DNA of 51,665 nt from Alistipes sp. (GCA_017465605.1 JAFTVW010000002.1:1-51665); one strand, 5' to 3'. Shown: positions 14,774 through 25,082, counted from the first letter of the stretch. Numbers and translations are program-made. The notes: generated by a model from the letters alone, not told the origin.

Positions 14774-16645
14774 TTAACGGAATTTTATACCCTCTATTTC
14801 GTGTAGTTTTCCATTTGAATCGATACTTACGGGGATAAATGCTGCAATCCAATTGTTTATGTTGAATAGTCGTGGCGCGCACATCACCACACTATTCCAA
14901 CCAGCCCTGAGGGGAATGTGGGCGGGCTCTCGCATCCAAAAGAGTTGTTCATCGGTATAAGGCAATTCGTTTGGAGCTTTATGCCAAGTGTTGTAGTGGT
15001 ATCGATATTTGCCCGGCTCGTTCCATTGTTGCGAAGGAAATATCTCTTTACCGTTTATCCATACTCTACCTTGCGACTCCCATTTTCCTTGCGGACCGAT
15101 ACCATCGGATATACGGTTGGCACGCGATGGCGACTCAAAGCCCACCAATGCCATTATAGTAGTGTCGCGTTCAACGTAAATCTCGGTTTTGAGCCAAGCA
15201 TTCATTTTTGGGACAGGGGTGATGCCGTATTTTTTGCAGAATGCGTGCATATCGATTACTCCTCCCCAAGCATTGGCTACCTGCATCTCGTCGTGTAGCA
15301 CTCCACCTATCGATGGGAATGTGACTTGCCATTTGATAGATGCGTTGGCTACCCATCTTACATTGTAATCCGTAAGCAGATTGTCACGATGATAGCTCAA
15401 ACGCTTTTCAAACTCTACCAAATCCTTGTGTGCTTGACTCTGAGGTGAAGGAATCATCGTTTCAGAACTTAATCCATAGTCTTTGCCGCCCACCCAGAAA
15501 CGCTCGGCGAAGGCCAATAAGCCCTCTGGCATTCCATTGTGGGGCAGGAGCTTACTATGGTCATCGACATTCACATCGTTCCACAGGCACAATATTCCCC
15601 CTAAGGCATTATCTGTGGAAGATTCCGTATTGCAGGGGTTGTGCAAAAAATATCGCGATGTGTTAACCATAGGGCAACCGTTGTTCAGGTAACCCATATA
15701 TGAGTCGATGAATTTTCTTGGGTGACTCTTTACGTCGAGCGTATCGCCTATCGAAGCATACCATATCTGACCTATCGTTCCATCGTCAGGCGGCAGACCC
15801 GGATTCCAAGCAATCGGAATTCGTTGATGGTCGCGCACAATCTTTTCGCAGAAACTCATAAACCCTTTGGGATCATCGACCTTTACCTCGTCTGAACCTA
15901 TGTGCAGATATGGACAATCCTGCTGAGGAATCTCCTTGAAAAACTCTTTCAGACATACCTCCAATATCTCCATTCCTCTTGGCGTAGCCATACCGCAACC
16001 AAACGTACGATTGAAATATTGGCTATGGCCCGGCATATCAATTTCGGGTATAATCATAACGCCTCGCTCTTTGGCATAGGCAATTAATTCTCGGATTTGA
16101 TCGTAGGTGTAGAACTTACCCTCGTCACGCCCTTTGGGGTGGTATTTGGCATCGTTGAGCTCGGGATAGGCGTGGCTTTCGATACGCCACGCAGGGTTAT
16201 CTGTCAAATGCCAATGAAAGACGTTGAGTTTATAGGCAGACATCAGATCAATATCGCGTTTGAGCAGTTCAATTTCGCGGAAATTTCGACCAGTATCGTG
16301 CATAAAACCTCTTATGGGAAATGATGGATAGTCTATTATCTCAACCTCGGGAACGCGACCCTCTTTGTCGGTAAGCTGACGCAAAGTGGCTGCGCCCCAA
16401 ATTTCGGCTTGTTTGCTCTGCGCTATGATTATGGCTTTGCCACGTTTCGTAGTCAAAGTGTATTGTTCGCTCGGAGCTCCATCGGTTGGTATGATTTTTA
16501 TATCTACGGATTTTAGCTTTACCGTTTTTTTGCTCAAATATTTAATCTGTTTGGGTTGTGGAATCAGATTTTGGGCTGTGGGGTTTGCGTATGCCGAGGC
16601 AAACATACATACAAGCAGCGATATTATAGCCAATGTTTTTTTCAT
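14774..16645 (-). CDS. GH20-type beta-N-acetylhexosaminidase, secreted
   Basis: 623 residues. The signal peptide is about 1-20 (ends SAYA). An N-terminal GH20b-like domain precedes the TIM barrel, with RGFMHDTGR, HWHLTDN and PEIDMPGHS. The catalytic Asp-Glu pair is at 252-253 (HIGSDEV), where Asp assists the substrate acetamido group and Glu is the general acid. A C-terminal beta region of about 200 residues may bind carbohydrate. Likely removes terminal GlcNAc or GalNAc from host or dietary glycans in the periplasm or outside. It is a lone gene rather than part of a SusC/SusD locus. A TATATTTG -7 box is at 16702-16695. Confidence 0.9.
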   Translation of the reverse strand: MKKTLAIISLLVCMFASAYANPTAQNLIPQPKQIKYLSKKTVKLKSVDIKIIPTDGAPSEQYTLTTKRGKAIIIAQSKQAEIWGAATLRQLTDKEGRVPEVEIIDYPSFPIRGFMHDTGRNFREIELLKRDIDLMSAYKLNVFHWHLTDNPAWRIESHAYPELNDAKYHPKGRDEGKFYTYDQIRELIAYAKERGVMIIPEIDMPGHSQYFNRTFGCGMATPRGMEILEVCLKEFFKEIPQQDCPYLHIGSDEVKVDDPKGFMSFCEKIVRDHQRIPIAWNPGLPPDDGTIGQIWYASIGDTLDVKSHPRKFIDSYMGYLNNGCPMVNTSRYFLHNPCNTESSTDNALGGILCLWNDVNVDDHSKLLPHNGMPEGLLAFAERFWVGGKDYGLSSETMIPSPQSQAHKDLVEFEKRLSYHRDNLLTDYNVRWVANASIKWQVTFPSIGGVLHDEMQVANAWGGVIDMHAFCKKYGITPVPKMNAWLKTEIYVERDTTIMALVGFESPSRANRISDGIGPQGKWESQGRVWINGKEIFPSQQWNEPGKYRYHYNTWHKAPNELPYTDEQLFWMREPAHIPLRAGWNSVVMCAPRLFNINNWIAAFIPVSIDSNGKLHEIEGIKFR

Positions 16646-16706
16646 ATTGATAACACTTATGTAATTTGTCTTTGTATTATGTGTAACGTCAAAACAAATA
16701 TACGAA

Positions 16707-16734
16707 AAAATGCCGAGCCTAAACTCGGCATTTT
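16707..16734. terminator. Terminator downstream of the DUF4837 gene
   Basis: AAAATGCCGAG (16707-16717) pairs with CTCGGCATTTT (16724-16734) around a six-base loop. It is symmetric, so it can act in both directions. Confidence 0.8.
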
Positions 16735-16758
16735 CAGTTTATTTATAATGAAGTATCG

Positions 16759-17808
16759 TTATTTACCCGTTGCAGTATCCTGAGTTGGGAAGTTGACAAG
16801 ATATACCAAATGCTGCAAATCTCGCAACATATTACGTTTCTTTGGCTTCTTGGGGTTATACACATAGCAGTCGATGGTAATCACCTCGTTGGTGGCCTTA
16901 TTTACCGTAGTATAGCTCACAAATGGACCTCCCATATAGTAATTCTCAACCTCCCACAAACCACTCATCACAATCCAAGGCTGGTCACCAATACGGATTG
17001 TTTTGTATTCGGGTTTGGTAGGGATATAGTTCTCACCTGTCTCGTCAACGACCTTACTTACGGTGGTCATATATGAACCATCGCGAGGACCTGGGATACG
17101 CGATGCAAAGCGATTACGAGCCTTGATAAGAGCATCTAATTTAAGCGACTCAACACCCTCATACGGGTATTTGTAGATAAAGAACCCCTCGCTTGCTGTG
17201 GGGAACTCCTGCGAAATCCACACCATATCCTCGCTCTTGGTACGCAGGGCATAGTCATCGGGGATAGGCATCTTTACCGAAAACATCTGCTCTACAAGAG
17301 GGGTAAGCGATTGAGATGGGAACGCCGAGGCATACGATACTCGGCGGTCGCGCTCGGCTTTCTCCAAAACATATAACAGATTCTCACGATTTTCGCTTAC
17401 ATATTGCGCCAAAGTGTGGTTATCGGGGCCTTGCGCCACGATGTAAACCTGTGGTTTAGCCGTCGCATCATATTTTACCGCCAATGCAGGCTCTTTGATA
17501 TCGGGACTTACGTTGACAACCAAAATATTACGGTGACGCTCTGTGAGGCTCTTGAAGTTATTTGGCAAAATTCGCATCACGTCGAACATTGGCTCATAGA
17601 TGGGCAACTCAGCAACGGGCTGCTTCAAAATGGCCTGCAACGTATCGCCAAGTTCGCTAATCCACGCCTGCTGTGCGCACACAACAACCAACTCATAAGG
17701 CTTACCGGTGGCATTCTCTCCCGACTGAATAGTGTGAAACGCCTTGCAGCCGACAAACATAGTGCCGAGCAAAGCACAAATAGCGATATTCAGAAAAGCA
17801 CGTTTCAT
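16759..17808 (-). CDS. DUF4837 family lipoprotein
   Basis: 349 residues. The signal sequence ends FVGC (Cys21). The body matches DUF4837: KPYELVVVCAQQAWISELGDTL, later WISQEFPTASEGFFIYKYPY and GPRDGSYMTTV. The family is restricted to Bacteroidota and its activity is unknown. It has its own terminator. Two 16-base repeats upstream may be promoter duplication (separate entry). Confidence 0.85.
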   Translation of the reverse strand: MKRAFLNIAICALLGTMFVGCKAFHTIQSGENATGKPYELVVVCAQQAWISELGDTLQAILKQPVAELPIYEPMFDVMRILPNNFKSLTERHRNILVVNVSPDIKEPALAVKYDATAKPQVYIVAQGPDNHTLAQYVSENRENLLYVLEKAERDRRVSYASAFPSQSLTPLVEQMFSVKMPIPDDYALRTKSEDMVWISQEFPTASEGFFIYKYPYEGVESLKLDALIKARNRFASRIPGPRDGSYMTTVSKVVDETGENYIPTKPEYKTIRIGDQPWIVMSGLWEVENYYMGGPFVSYTTVNKATNEVITIDCYVYNPKKPKKRNMLRDLQHLVYLVNFPTQDTATGK

Positions 17809-17850
17809 ATCAAATCAACATTTAGTATTATAATAGTTTTATACAGATAT

Positions 17851-17886
17851 ATAATTAACGCAAATATACAATAATTAACGCAAATA
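17851..17886 (-). repeat. Tandem repeat with two -7-like boxes
   Basis: The 16-base unit ATAATTAACGCAAATA occurs at 17851-17866 and 17871-17886. On the minus strand the unit reads TATTTGCGTTAATTAT, and TATATTTG (17868-17861) is a -7 box for the DUF4837 gene. The duplication could give two start points or an operator pair. Confidence 0.45.
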
Positions 17887-17995
17887 AATCACTTTCAGCA
17901 AAACAAATACCCGAATCCTCGAAAAAAGCATTAATTTTGCAACCAAATAGTCGGCATCTTGTGATGTCCTATTTCGTAACGAAGCAATTTAGAGT

Positions 17996-18604
17996 ATGAA
18001 GATAAATCCCGGCAGATTCATTCGACGCATATTTCCCGATATGATTTGGGAGATAGACGACCGCAATGGAATTTTTCTAACATTCGATGATGGCCCAACC
18101 CCCGGTATTACCGAGTGGATTCTCTCCACGCTGAAACAATACGATGCCAAAGCTACATTTTTCGTGTTGGGTAAGAATGCCGAGATGTATCCCGACCTTT
18201 TGCAACGCATAATCGACGAAGGTCATAAAATCGGTAATCACACCTACTCTCACCAGAAGGGTTGGGGAATGCCATTGGAGAAATATATCGAAGATGTGGA
18301 TTTTGCCGACGGAATACTCCACACCGAGCTTTTCCGCCCTCCATACGCCCGCGTCACACCATCACAGATGCGAGCTATCGGCCAGCGATATAAGATTATT
18401 ATGTGGAACGTTCTTTCGCGCGATTACGCCCTTGCCGTTACACCCAAAGAGTGTTATCGTGGTGTTGTAAAGCACCTGCGTCCGGGGTGCATAGTTGCCT
18501 TCCACGACAGTATCAAGTCATTCAGAAATATGAGCTATGCACTGCCGAGGATTTTGGAGCGCACCAAAGAGTTGGGACTGAAATGTAAAATCATAGAGTT
18601 GTAG
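17996..18604 (+). CDS. Polysaccharide (peptidoglycan-type) deacetylase
   Basis: 202 residues, a minimal NodB domain. TFDDGP carries catalytic Asp31 and metal Asp32; NHTYSH gives metal His82 and His86; RPPYARV is motif 3 and AFHDS motif 5. It should remove N-acetyl groups from a GlcNAc polymer. No signal peptide is visible, unlike many family members, so it may act inside the cell or be a divergent cell-wall enzyme. It is followed 20 bases later by ubiX in the same direction. Confidence 0.9.
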   Translation: MKINPGRFIRRIFPDMIWEIDDRNGIFLTFDDGPTPGITEWILSTLKQYDAKATFFVLGKNAEMYPDLLQRIIDEGHKIGNHTYSHQKGWGMPLEKYIEDVDFADGILHTELFRPPYARVTPSQMRAIGQRYKIIMWNVLSRDYALAVTPKECYRGVVKHLRPGCIVAFHDSIKSFRNMSYALPRILERTKELGLKCKIIEL

Positions 18605-18624
18605 TTAAAAAGAGACTCCTCCGA

Positions 18625-19182
18625 ATGAAGATTATTGTAGCCATAACGGGTGCAAGCGGCGGAATATATGCCCGCCAATGTATAGAGCAATTACTCTCGG
18701 CCAATCAGGTCGAGCAGATTGCCCTTGTAGTAAGTACAACCGCTCGTGAAGTGCTGCAATATGAAGGCATAGAGTTACCCATATCGCCTAAGATTGTTTG
18801 CTACAACAATGACGATATGTTTGCCGCTGTGGCAAGTGGCTCGGCCCGATATGATGCAATGGTGGTTGTCCCTGCATCGATGGGAAGTGTGGGGCGTATT
18901 GCATCGGGAGTATCCCTATCGCTCATTGAACGCGCTGCCGATGTGATGCTCAAAGAGCGTCGTCGTTTGGTTGTGGTTGTCCGCGAAACGCCCTATTCGC
19001 TCATTCACCTGCGTAATATGACCACGCTGACCGAAGCAGGAGCTATCGTTCTGCCAGCATCGCCCTCGTTCTACTCTCACGCTGTGACCATTGAGGAGTT
19101 AGCGATGACCATCACCGAGCGTATCATCGCGCATTTAGGGATTGAATTACCTCACTATGAATGGGGATATACATCGGAATGA
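18625..19182 (+). CDS. ubiX: Flavin prenyltransferase UbiX
   Basis: 185 residues. GASGGIYA at 8-15 binds FMN, and VVPASMGSVGRIASG with RRLVVVVRETPYS lines the dimethylallyl phosphate site. It prenylates FMN to give the cofactor of UbiD-type decarboxylases. No ubiD partner lies in the window. Probably co-transcribed with the deacetylase. Confidence 0.93.
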   Translation: MKIIVAITGASGGIYARQCIEQLLSANQVEQIALVVSTTAREVLQYEGIELPISPKIVCYNNDDMFAAVASGSARYDAMVVVPASMGSVGRIASGVSLSLIERAADVMLKERRRLVVVVRETPYSLIHLRNMTTLTEAGAIVLPASPSFYSHAVTIEELAMTITERIIAHLGIELPHYEWGYTSE

Positions 19183-19237
19183 GGAGCTGTATAAATCTCC
19201 AATAAGGTCGCAAGAAGAGTAAATTTTGACAAAAAAA

Positions 19238-19268
19238 TTGGAAAATAGTTTTTTTGTTCTTACCTTTG
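19238..19268 (+). promoter_or_regulatory. greA promoter
   Basis: TTG (19238-19240), 20 bases, TACCTTTG (19261-19268). The leader of about 105 nt before the ATG is pyrimidine-rich near its end, without an evident terminator hairpin. Confidence 0.75.
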
Positions 19269-19381
19269 TTTGCAGATTAAAACAACTTAAATATTATTGA
19301 TTATTAGGGATTCTAATCCTTCGGCATCTGTTCTCGGGCAGAGTCATCGGGTTAGGGTTCTCATTTTTTACTGTTATTGAT

Positions 19382-19858
19382 ATGGCAAGTGAAATTATTT
19401 ATTTGACAGCCGAGGGGCTGCAAAAACTTAAAGATGAACTTCAACATATGCGCTCGGTAGAGCGTCCTGCTATTTCAGCGGCTATCGCCGAGGCTCGCGA
19501 TAAGGGCGACCTTTCGGAGAATGCCGAGTATGATGCTGCTCGTGAGGCTCAGGGTTTGTTGGAGATGCGTATCGCCAAATTGGAGCAGACGCTTACCAAT
19601 GCACGCGTTATCGACGAGTCGAAGATTGACAAGAGCAAGGTTCAGATTTTGAGCAAGGTTACGCTTCTAAATCACAACAACAAGAAGCAGGTAACCTACA
19701 CTATCGTATCGGAGAACGAGGCAAATCTTCGCGAGGGTAAGCTCGCTATCGGGACACCTATCGCTAAGGCGTTGTTGGGCAAGAAGAAGGGTGAGATAGT
19801 CGAGGTAACTGTTCCCGCAGGAGTATTGAAATTCGAGATTTTGGATATCAACATCTAA
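19382..19858 (+). CDS. greA: Transcription cleavage factor GreA
   Basis: 158 residues, the standard length. The N-terminal coiled coil carries the acidic tip DLSENAEYDAARE that enters the polymerase secondary channel and triggers RNA cleavage. The C-terminal FKBP-like domain includes PIAKALLGKKKGEIVEV. It rescues backtracked RNA polymerase. It is a single gene between its promoter and a strong terminator. Confidence 0.96.
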   Translation: MASEIIYLTAEGLQKLKDELQHMRSVERPAISAAIAEARDKGDLSENAEYDAAREAQGLLEMRIAKLEQTLTNARVIDESKIDKSKVQILSKVTLLNHNNKKQVTYTIVSENEANLREGKLAIGTPIAKALLGKKKGEIVEVTVPAGVLKFEILDINI

Positions 19859-19935
19859 TCCATCGTATCGCCTAAGACTGGTCGCACCTCACAAACTACA
19901 ACGGGTGCAAGGTCAACCAGCGACATAAATATAAC

Positions 19936-19970
19936 AGAGCCTGCTCATCGGAGCAGGCTCTTTGCTTTTG
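19936..19970 (+). terminator. Terminator of greA
   Basis: AGAGCCTGCTC (19936-19946) and GAGCAGGCTCT (19951-19961) form a perfect 11-bp stem with a four-base loop, followed by TTGCTTTTG. Confidence 0.85.
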
Positions 19971-20115
19971 AAGTGTGTAAAATTCGGAATTTCAAGATTT
20001 GCGAAGCCCTCAAAAACGCAATTCACTTTGGGTAAATGAGCAGCATTTTGACATCATCACCCATTTCAAGGGCAAGCGTAACGCAGAAATCACCGTGTTC
20101 TACACATTCTATTTG

Positions 20116-21555
20116 TTATTGGTGTTCGGGGCGTAACAAATCTTGCACAACCTTTACAGGCGAGAAGGTTGTGATTGGCACCTCGACAAGTACGGTATTC
20201 CAATTTGCCATTGCTCCATTCCACAACCCTGGTAACTCCTGCGCACGAAGGTCTCGGCCGCCACTCGACTTTGATGAGATAAATCCAGTCTCGGGGTCGG
20301 TATATTCTGTAAGGTTAAACTTGCGGCCTCTTGAATCTTTTACGCCACAAACCAAATCAACAGGATTGAAGTGGGTTGCCGACTGCATCAAATGCATATC
20401 CTCGGGAGCAATCTGGCTCGACTCTGCAATCTGTAACGACTCTGTGCCGTTTGCACTGCTTACCCAGAATGGGCCACCACCAGGCTCGCCCTGATTACGA
20501 ACTACTCCACACACGCGGATAGGACGATCCAAGACCGCTTTCAAGACTGCCGAATTGTAATCAGCAGGAAGTTTTACACAAAGTTTATTCTCAACAAAAT
20601 CAGCAATAGCCTGCAAATCGCCACCGCCGACCTCCAAAACCTTCATATACTCAAATGCCTGCTCCTGCAACTCCAACAATACACCTGCCAAAGCCTTCTT
20701 GTAGATTACGGTATCGGCTTTTCGTGCATCGGTAGTTACATTATCGATATTCTTCACGAAGATAATATCAGCCTCAATATCGTTCAAGTTCTCGATAAGC
20801 GCACCGTGACCTGCGGGGCGGAACAGCAACTTTCCATCATCGGTTCTGAATGGAGTATTATCGGGATTTACGGCAATAGTATCGGTTGAAGACTTCTGCA
20901 CCGAGAACGAGATGTTATACTTCACACCAAACTTCTCTTCGTAGAGAGGTTGAGTTGCGCCAAGCACGTCCCAGAATCCGCCCATATGTTCTGCCGATAC
21001 TGTGAAGTGGATATAGACTTCATCACCTGAACGGGCATACAATGCTCCCTCCACCAAATGCTCCTCAACAGCCTTACGGTTGCCATCTGTGTAGGCGTGG
21101 AACGTAACCAAACCCTTTGGTTTTGAGCCATAACACAATCCACACTTCACGATTGCCTCAACGATTTCGTCCTCCGAAGCATCGGGTGTGATATACTGTG
21201 ATAGTTCAGGCCAGAATGCAAATTTCTCGATGTTATCCAACAAGGTGTCAATTCCCTTGCCGCGCTTATCCTCATTGACAAACTCAAAAAGCTCCTTGAA
21301 CATACGCGTAGCTGCTCCCGATGCGGGAACAAACTTCACAACACGCATTGCGGCCGATGCAGCATCGTAACGGGCAACAGCTTTCGACAACTGCTCTTCG
21401 TCGAGCTTTAACACTCCATCTCCTACTGCGGCGGCACGCACAATTTTGAGATATGGGAATCCATTGCGGAAATTTTCAATTTGTTGTTCAACCTGCTCAA
21501 CAGTGAGACCGTGCTCCTGAATTTGTTGTAAATCTTCTTTGTTAAACATAGGCAT
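20116..21555 (-). CDS. DUF4301 family protein
   Basis: 479 residues, soluble. VKFVPASGAATRMFKEL near residue 95 and later RPAGHGALIENLND are characteristic of this Bacteroidota family. PASGAATRM resembles a nucleotide- or sugar-phosphate-binding turn of UTP-dependent uridylyltransferase-like folds. The reaction is not known. EPGGGPFWV and RGRDLRAQELPGLWNGAMANWNTVLVE are further conserved-looking blocks. It converges on greA, sharing the gap of about 250 bases. Confidence 0.85.
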   Translation of the reverse strand: MPMFNKEDLQQIQEHGLTVEQVEQQIENFRNGFPYLKIVRAAAVGDGVLKLDEEQLSKAVARYDAASAAMRVVKFVPASGAATRMFKELFEFVNEDKRGKGIDTLLDNIEKFAFWPELSQYITPDASEDEIVEAIVKCGLCYGSKPKGLVTFHAYTDGNRKAVEEHLVEGALYARSGDEVYIHFTVSAEHMGGFWDVLGATQPLYEEKFGVKYNISFSVQKSSTDTIAVNPDNTPFRTDDGKLLFRPAGHGALIENLNDIEADIIFVKNIDNVTTDARKADTVIYKKALAGVLLELQEQAFEYMKVLEVGGGDLQAIADFVENKLCVKLPADYNSAVLKAVLDRPIRVCGVVRNQGEPGGGPFWVSSANGTESLQIAESSQIAPEDMHLMQSATHFNPVDLVCGVKDSRGRKFNLTEYTDPETGFISSKSSGGRDLRAQELPGLWNGAMANWNTVLVEVPITTFSPVKVVQDLLRPEHQ

Positions 21556-21799
21556 ATAGTTTTAGTTTGTTTATTTCATCATTAATTCGCTGTCACCACA
21601 CATATATATCCTCCTATTGCGATACCTTTTTCCACCTCTTCACAAAAAATCTCCCGCACCGCTTGAAACAATATGATGTATTAAGTATAGGTAACAACCT
21701 AAAAATTATCCAAATTTACAAAATATTTTCTAACTTTGTGGAAGAATGCCGATTATTTTTATCGCATTAAGCATAAAATCAATAAAAAAGCTATACAAT

Positions 21800-24700
21800 A
21801 TGAAACATTTATTCTCATTTGCAGCGATACTTCTTTTCGCAATCTCTGCGCAAGCTTCACCACTTTGGTTACGCTATCCGTCAATTTCACCCGACGGCAA
21901 GACTATCGCATTCGCCTATAAAGGAAGTATCTACACCGTTGCAACTACGGGTGGCGTGGCCACACGAATAACTCCGATGGCCAACTACGACACATCGCCA
22001 ATTTGGTCACCCGACTCAAAGACCATAGCATACGCAAGTAACCGCTACGGCAATTTCGATATATTCACTATATCGGCTAAGGGTGGCGCTCCTACTCGCG
22101 TCACAACATTCTCGGGAGCAGACTCTCCATACGCATTTTCACCAGATGGAAAACGCATCTACTACGGAGCATCTCTCGCTGACCCCGCGTCAAGCGCGCT
22201 CTTCCCAAAGAGCTCTATGAGCGAATTGTATGCCATCAATATCGAGGGTGGCCGTCCAGAGCAGATTTTGGCTACACCCGCACAATATATCGACTTTAAT
22301 CGCAGTGGCGACAAGTTCCTATATCAAGACCGCAAGGGTGGCGAGAACTATTGGCGTAAGCACCACACTTCGTCAATCACTCGTGACGCGTGGATTTACG
22401 ACACAAAAACAGGCAAGCACACCCAGCTCACAACGTGGGAGGGCGAGGACCGTTACCCACGCTTTGCCGATGGCGATAAGACCATCTACTTCCTGAGCGA
22501 AAGAAGTGGCTCGTTCAACGTATGGTCGATGCCTGCGGATAATCCGACAGCGACCAAGCAGGTTACAAAATTCAAGACCCACCCCGTACGTTTCTTGACC
22601 GTCGCCGACAACGGAACACTCTGCTACGGATTCAATGGCGAGATTTACACTCAACAAGCCAACGGCTCACCAAGCAAACTCAAAGTTGAAATCATCGACG
22701 AATCGCCCACCGACAAAAACACATATCTGAGTGTTACTGGTGGTGGCAACGCTGCGGTTTCACCCGACGGCAAGCAGATTGCCTTCATTTCACGCGGTGA
22801 GTTGTTCGTAACATCTGTTGACTACACCACCACAAAACGCATCAGCGCAACTCCTCAGAGTGAATCTTCACCGAGCTTTGCAGCCGACAACCGCACATTG
22901 GCTTATGCATCGGAGCGAGAGGGCAAGTGGAACATTTACACCGCCACAATTGTTCGCGATGAGGACCCCAATTTCCCCAACGCAACGCTTATCGAGGAGA
23001 AGCCACTTTTCAAGGACAACAAGATTGACCGTGCATTCCCAAAATATTCACCCGACGGTAAAGAGTTAGCCTTTGTAGAGGGTCGTTGCCGTTTGATGGT
23101 TATGGATTTGGCATCGGGCAAAGTGCGTCAGATTACCGACGGTAGCCAACACTACAACACCGCTGGTGGCATTGATTACAAATGGTCACCCGATGGAAAG
23201 TGGTTTGCTCTGAGCTACACCGGTAATGGCCACGACCCATATTCAGACGTGGGTGTCGTTAGCGCACAGGGAGGTAAGATTGTAAACCTCACAAATACAG
23301 GTTACTTCTCATCTAATCCACAGTGGGTATTAGACGGCAATGCATTGCTATTCACAACCGACCGCTACGGAATGCGTAGCCACGCTTCGTGGGGCTCATT
23401 GGAGGACGTGATGATTGTATTCCTCAACCGCAAGAGCTACGAGGAGTATCGTATGAGCAAGGAGGAGTACGAACTCTATCAGGAGGCCGAGAAGAAGGCC
23501 AAATCAGACGAAGCAAAGAGTGGCGATGACAAAAAGAATGACGATAAGAAAGATGACGATAAAAAATCAGCCGACAAGAAAGATGAGCCCAAAGTCAAGG
23601 AAATTGAGATTGAATTCGATAATATTGACGAGCGCATCGTACGCCTTACGCCCTATTCGGGAAGTGTGAGCAGCTACACAATAAGTAAAGATGGTAAATC
23701 GCTCTTCTACATTACTTCGCTCGAAAGTGGATACGACTTATGGCAGCTCGATTTGCGCGACCGCTCGAATAAGATTGTACAAAAGGGCATCGGTTCGGGT
23801 TCTTTGGTTTGGGACAAGAAGAGAGAAAATCTCTTCCACTTGGGAGGCTCAATGAAGCGATTCAAGGGTGGCGCACCCACTTCATCAAGCACAATCGGAA
23901 TCCGTTGCGAGATGTCGTATGATCCAGCCGAGGAGCGTGCTTATATGTTAGACCGCATCTACCATCAGGAGAAGGAGCGTTTCTACACAGAGTCAATGCA
24001 TGGTGTTGATTGGGAGGCTATGTATAAGAACTATGCCCAGTTCTTGCCCTACATCAATAACAATTACGATTTTGCCGAGATGGCCAGCGAGTTGCTCGGT
24101 GAGTTGAACGTATCACACACTGGTTGTACATACTCAGGCGACTCGGATAGCAATAGTGAGATTACAGCTCAGCTCGGAGCTATTTTCGATATGAAGGCTA
24201 AGGGCAATGGTCTTACTATTGCCGAGGTTATCGCAGGTGGTCCACTCGACAAGGCATCGATGGATATTAGGTCGGGCGATGTAATCGAAAAGATTGATGG
24301 TGTTGAGATTAAGGAGGGTATGGACTACTTTCCTCTTCTTAATCGCAAAGGAGGCAAGCGCACTTTGTTGTCACTCTATCGTCCTGCCGATGGCAAACGC
24401 TGGGAGCAGGTTATGACCCCAACATCGGTTGGTACAATCAACAAATTGCTCTACAAGCGTTGGATTAAGCAACGTGCCGCAGATGTTGAGCGTCTATCAA
24501 ATGGCCGTTTGGGATATGTTCACATTGAGTCTATGAACGACGGTAGTTTCCGAACTATTTATGCCGACATTTTGGGTAAGTATAACCACTGTGACGGTAT
24601 CGTAATCGACACTCGTTTCAACGGTGGAGGTCGTCTGCACGAGGATATCGAGATTCTTTTCAGTGGCGAGAAATACCTCACTCAGGTTATTCGTGGGAAA

Positions 24701-25069
24701 GAGGCTTGCGATATGCCGAGCCGCCGCTACAACAAACCATCTATTATGATTACCTGCGAGGCCAACTATTCGAATGCTCACGGCACACCCTGGGTATATC
24801 AGAAGATGGGCATCGGCAAGGTTGTCGGAATGCCTGTTCCTGGTACTATGACAAGCGTATCGTGGGAGCGTCTGCAAGACCCAACACTCACATTTGGTAT
24901 TCCAGTTGTGGGTTATCGTATGGAGAACGGCCAATACCTCGAAAACACCCAGTTGGAGCCAGATATCAAGGTTGCCAACTCGCCCGAAGTTATCATTACA
25001 GGTCGTGACGAGCAGTTGGAGGCAGCAGTGAAGGCTCTGCTCGAAGAGATTGACAGCAAAAAGAAGTAA
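21800..25069 (+). CDS. Tricorn-type S41 protease with N-terminal beta-propeller and PDZ
   Basis: 1089 residues from the ATG at 21800; an earlier in-frame ATG at 21746 would place 18 residues before a normal signal peptide ending SAQA. The N-terminal half has PD40-like blades (SPDGKTIAFAYKG, SPDSKTIAYASNR, SPDGKRIYYGA). A Lys/Asp-rich linker lies near 570-610. The C1 region has Ser772-His773 (NVSHTG). A PDZ domain (GPLDKASMDIRSGDVIEKIDGV) and the nucleophile region NYSNAHGTPWVY (Ser near 991) follow. It degrades short peptides in the periplasm. A TAACTTTG -7 box lies at 21731-21738. murB follows after 13 bases. Confidence 0.93.
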   Translation: MKHLFSFAAILLFAISAQASPLWLRYPSISPDGKTIAFAYKGSIYTVATTGGVATRITPMANYDTSPIWSPDSKTIAYASNRYGNFDIFTISAKGGAPTRVTTFSGADSPYAFSPDGKRIYYGASLADPASSALFPKSSMSELYAINIEGGRPEQILATPAQYIDFNRSGDKFLYQDRKGGENYWRKHHTSSITRDAWIYDTKTGKHTQLTTWEGEDRYPRFADGDKTIYFLSERSGSFNVWSMPADNPTATKQVTKFKTHPVRFLTVADNGTLCYGFNGEIYTQQANGSPSKLKVEIIDESPTDKNTYLSVTGGGNAAVSPDGKQIAFISRGELFVTSVDYTTTKRISATPQSESSPSFAADNRTLAYASEREGKWNIYTATIVRDEDPNFPNATLIEEKPLFKDNKIDRAFPKYSPDGKELAFVEGRCRLMVMDLASGKVRQITDGSQHYNTAGGIDYKWSPDGKWFALSYTGNGHDPYSDVGVVSAQGGKIVNLTNTGYFSSNPQWVLDGNALLFTTDRYGMRSHASWGSLEDVMIVFLNRKSYEEYRMSKEEYELYQEAEKKAKSDEAKSGDDKKNDDKKDDDKKSADKKDEPKVKEIEIEFDNIDERIVRLTPYSGSVSSYTISKDGKSLFYITSLESGYDLWQLDLRDRSNKIVQKGIGSGSLVWDKKRENLFHLGGSMKRFKGGAPTSSSTIGIRCEMSYDPAEERAYMLDRIYHQEKERFYTESMHGVDWEAMYKNYAQFLPYINNNYDFAEMASELLGELNVSHTGCTYSGDSDSNSEITAQLGAIFDMKAKGNGLTIAEVIAGGPLDKASMDIRSGDVIEKIDGVEIKEGMDYFPLLNRKGGKRTLLSLYRPADGKRWEQVMTPTSVGTINKLLYKRWIKQRAADVERLSNGRLGYVHIESMNDGSFRTIYADILGKYNHCDGIVIDTRFNGGGRLHEDIEILFSGEKYLTQVIRGKEACDMPSRRYNKPSIMITCEANYSNAHGTPWVYQKMGIGKVVGMPVPGTMTSVSWERLQDPTLTFGIPVVGYRMENGQYLENTQLEPDIKVANSPEVIITGRDEQLEAAVKALLEEIDSKKK

Positions 25070-25082
25070 TCCGATATTAGGT

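Noticed and set aside
14918-15298. Open frames antisense to the GH20 gene
   Set aside because: Explained by codon bias of the real gene; no independent evidence.
20036-20494. Open frame of 152 codons on + strand
   Set aside because: Antisense to the 3' half of the DUF4301 gene, whose protein is clearly conserved.
21746-21799. Earlier ATG for the tricorn protease
   Set aside because: It would put 18 residues before a normal signal peptide; the ATG at 21800 is the natural start.
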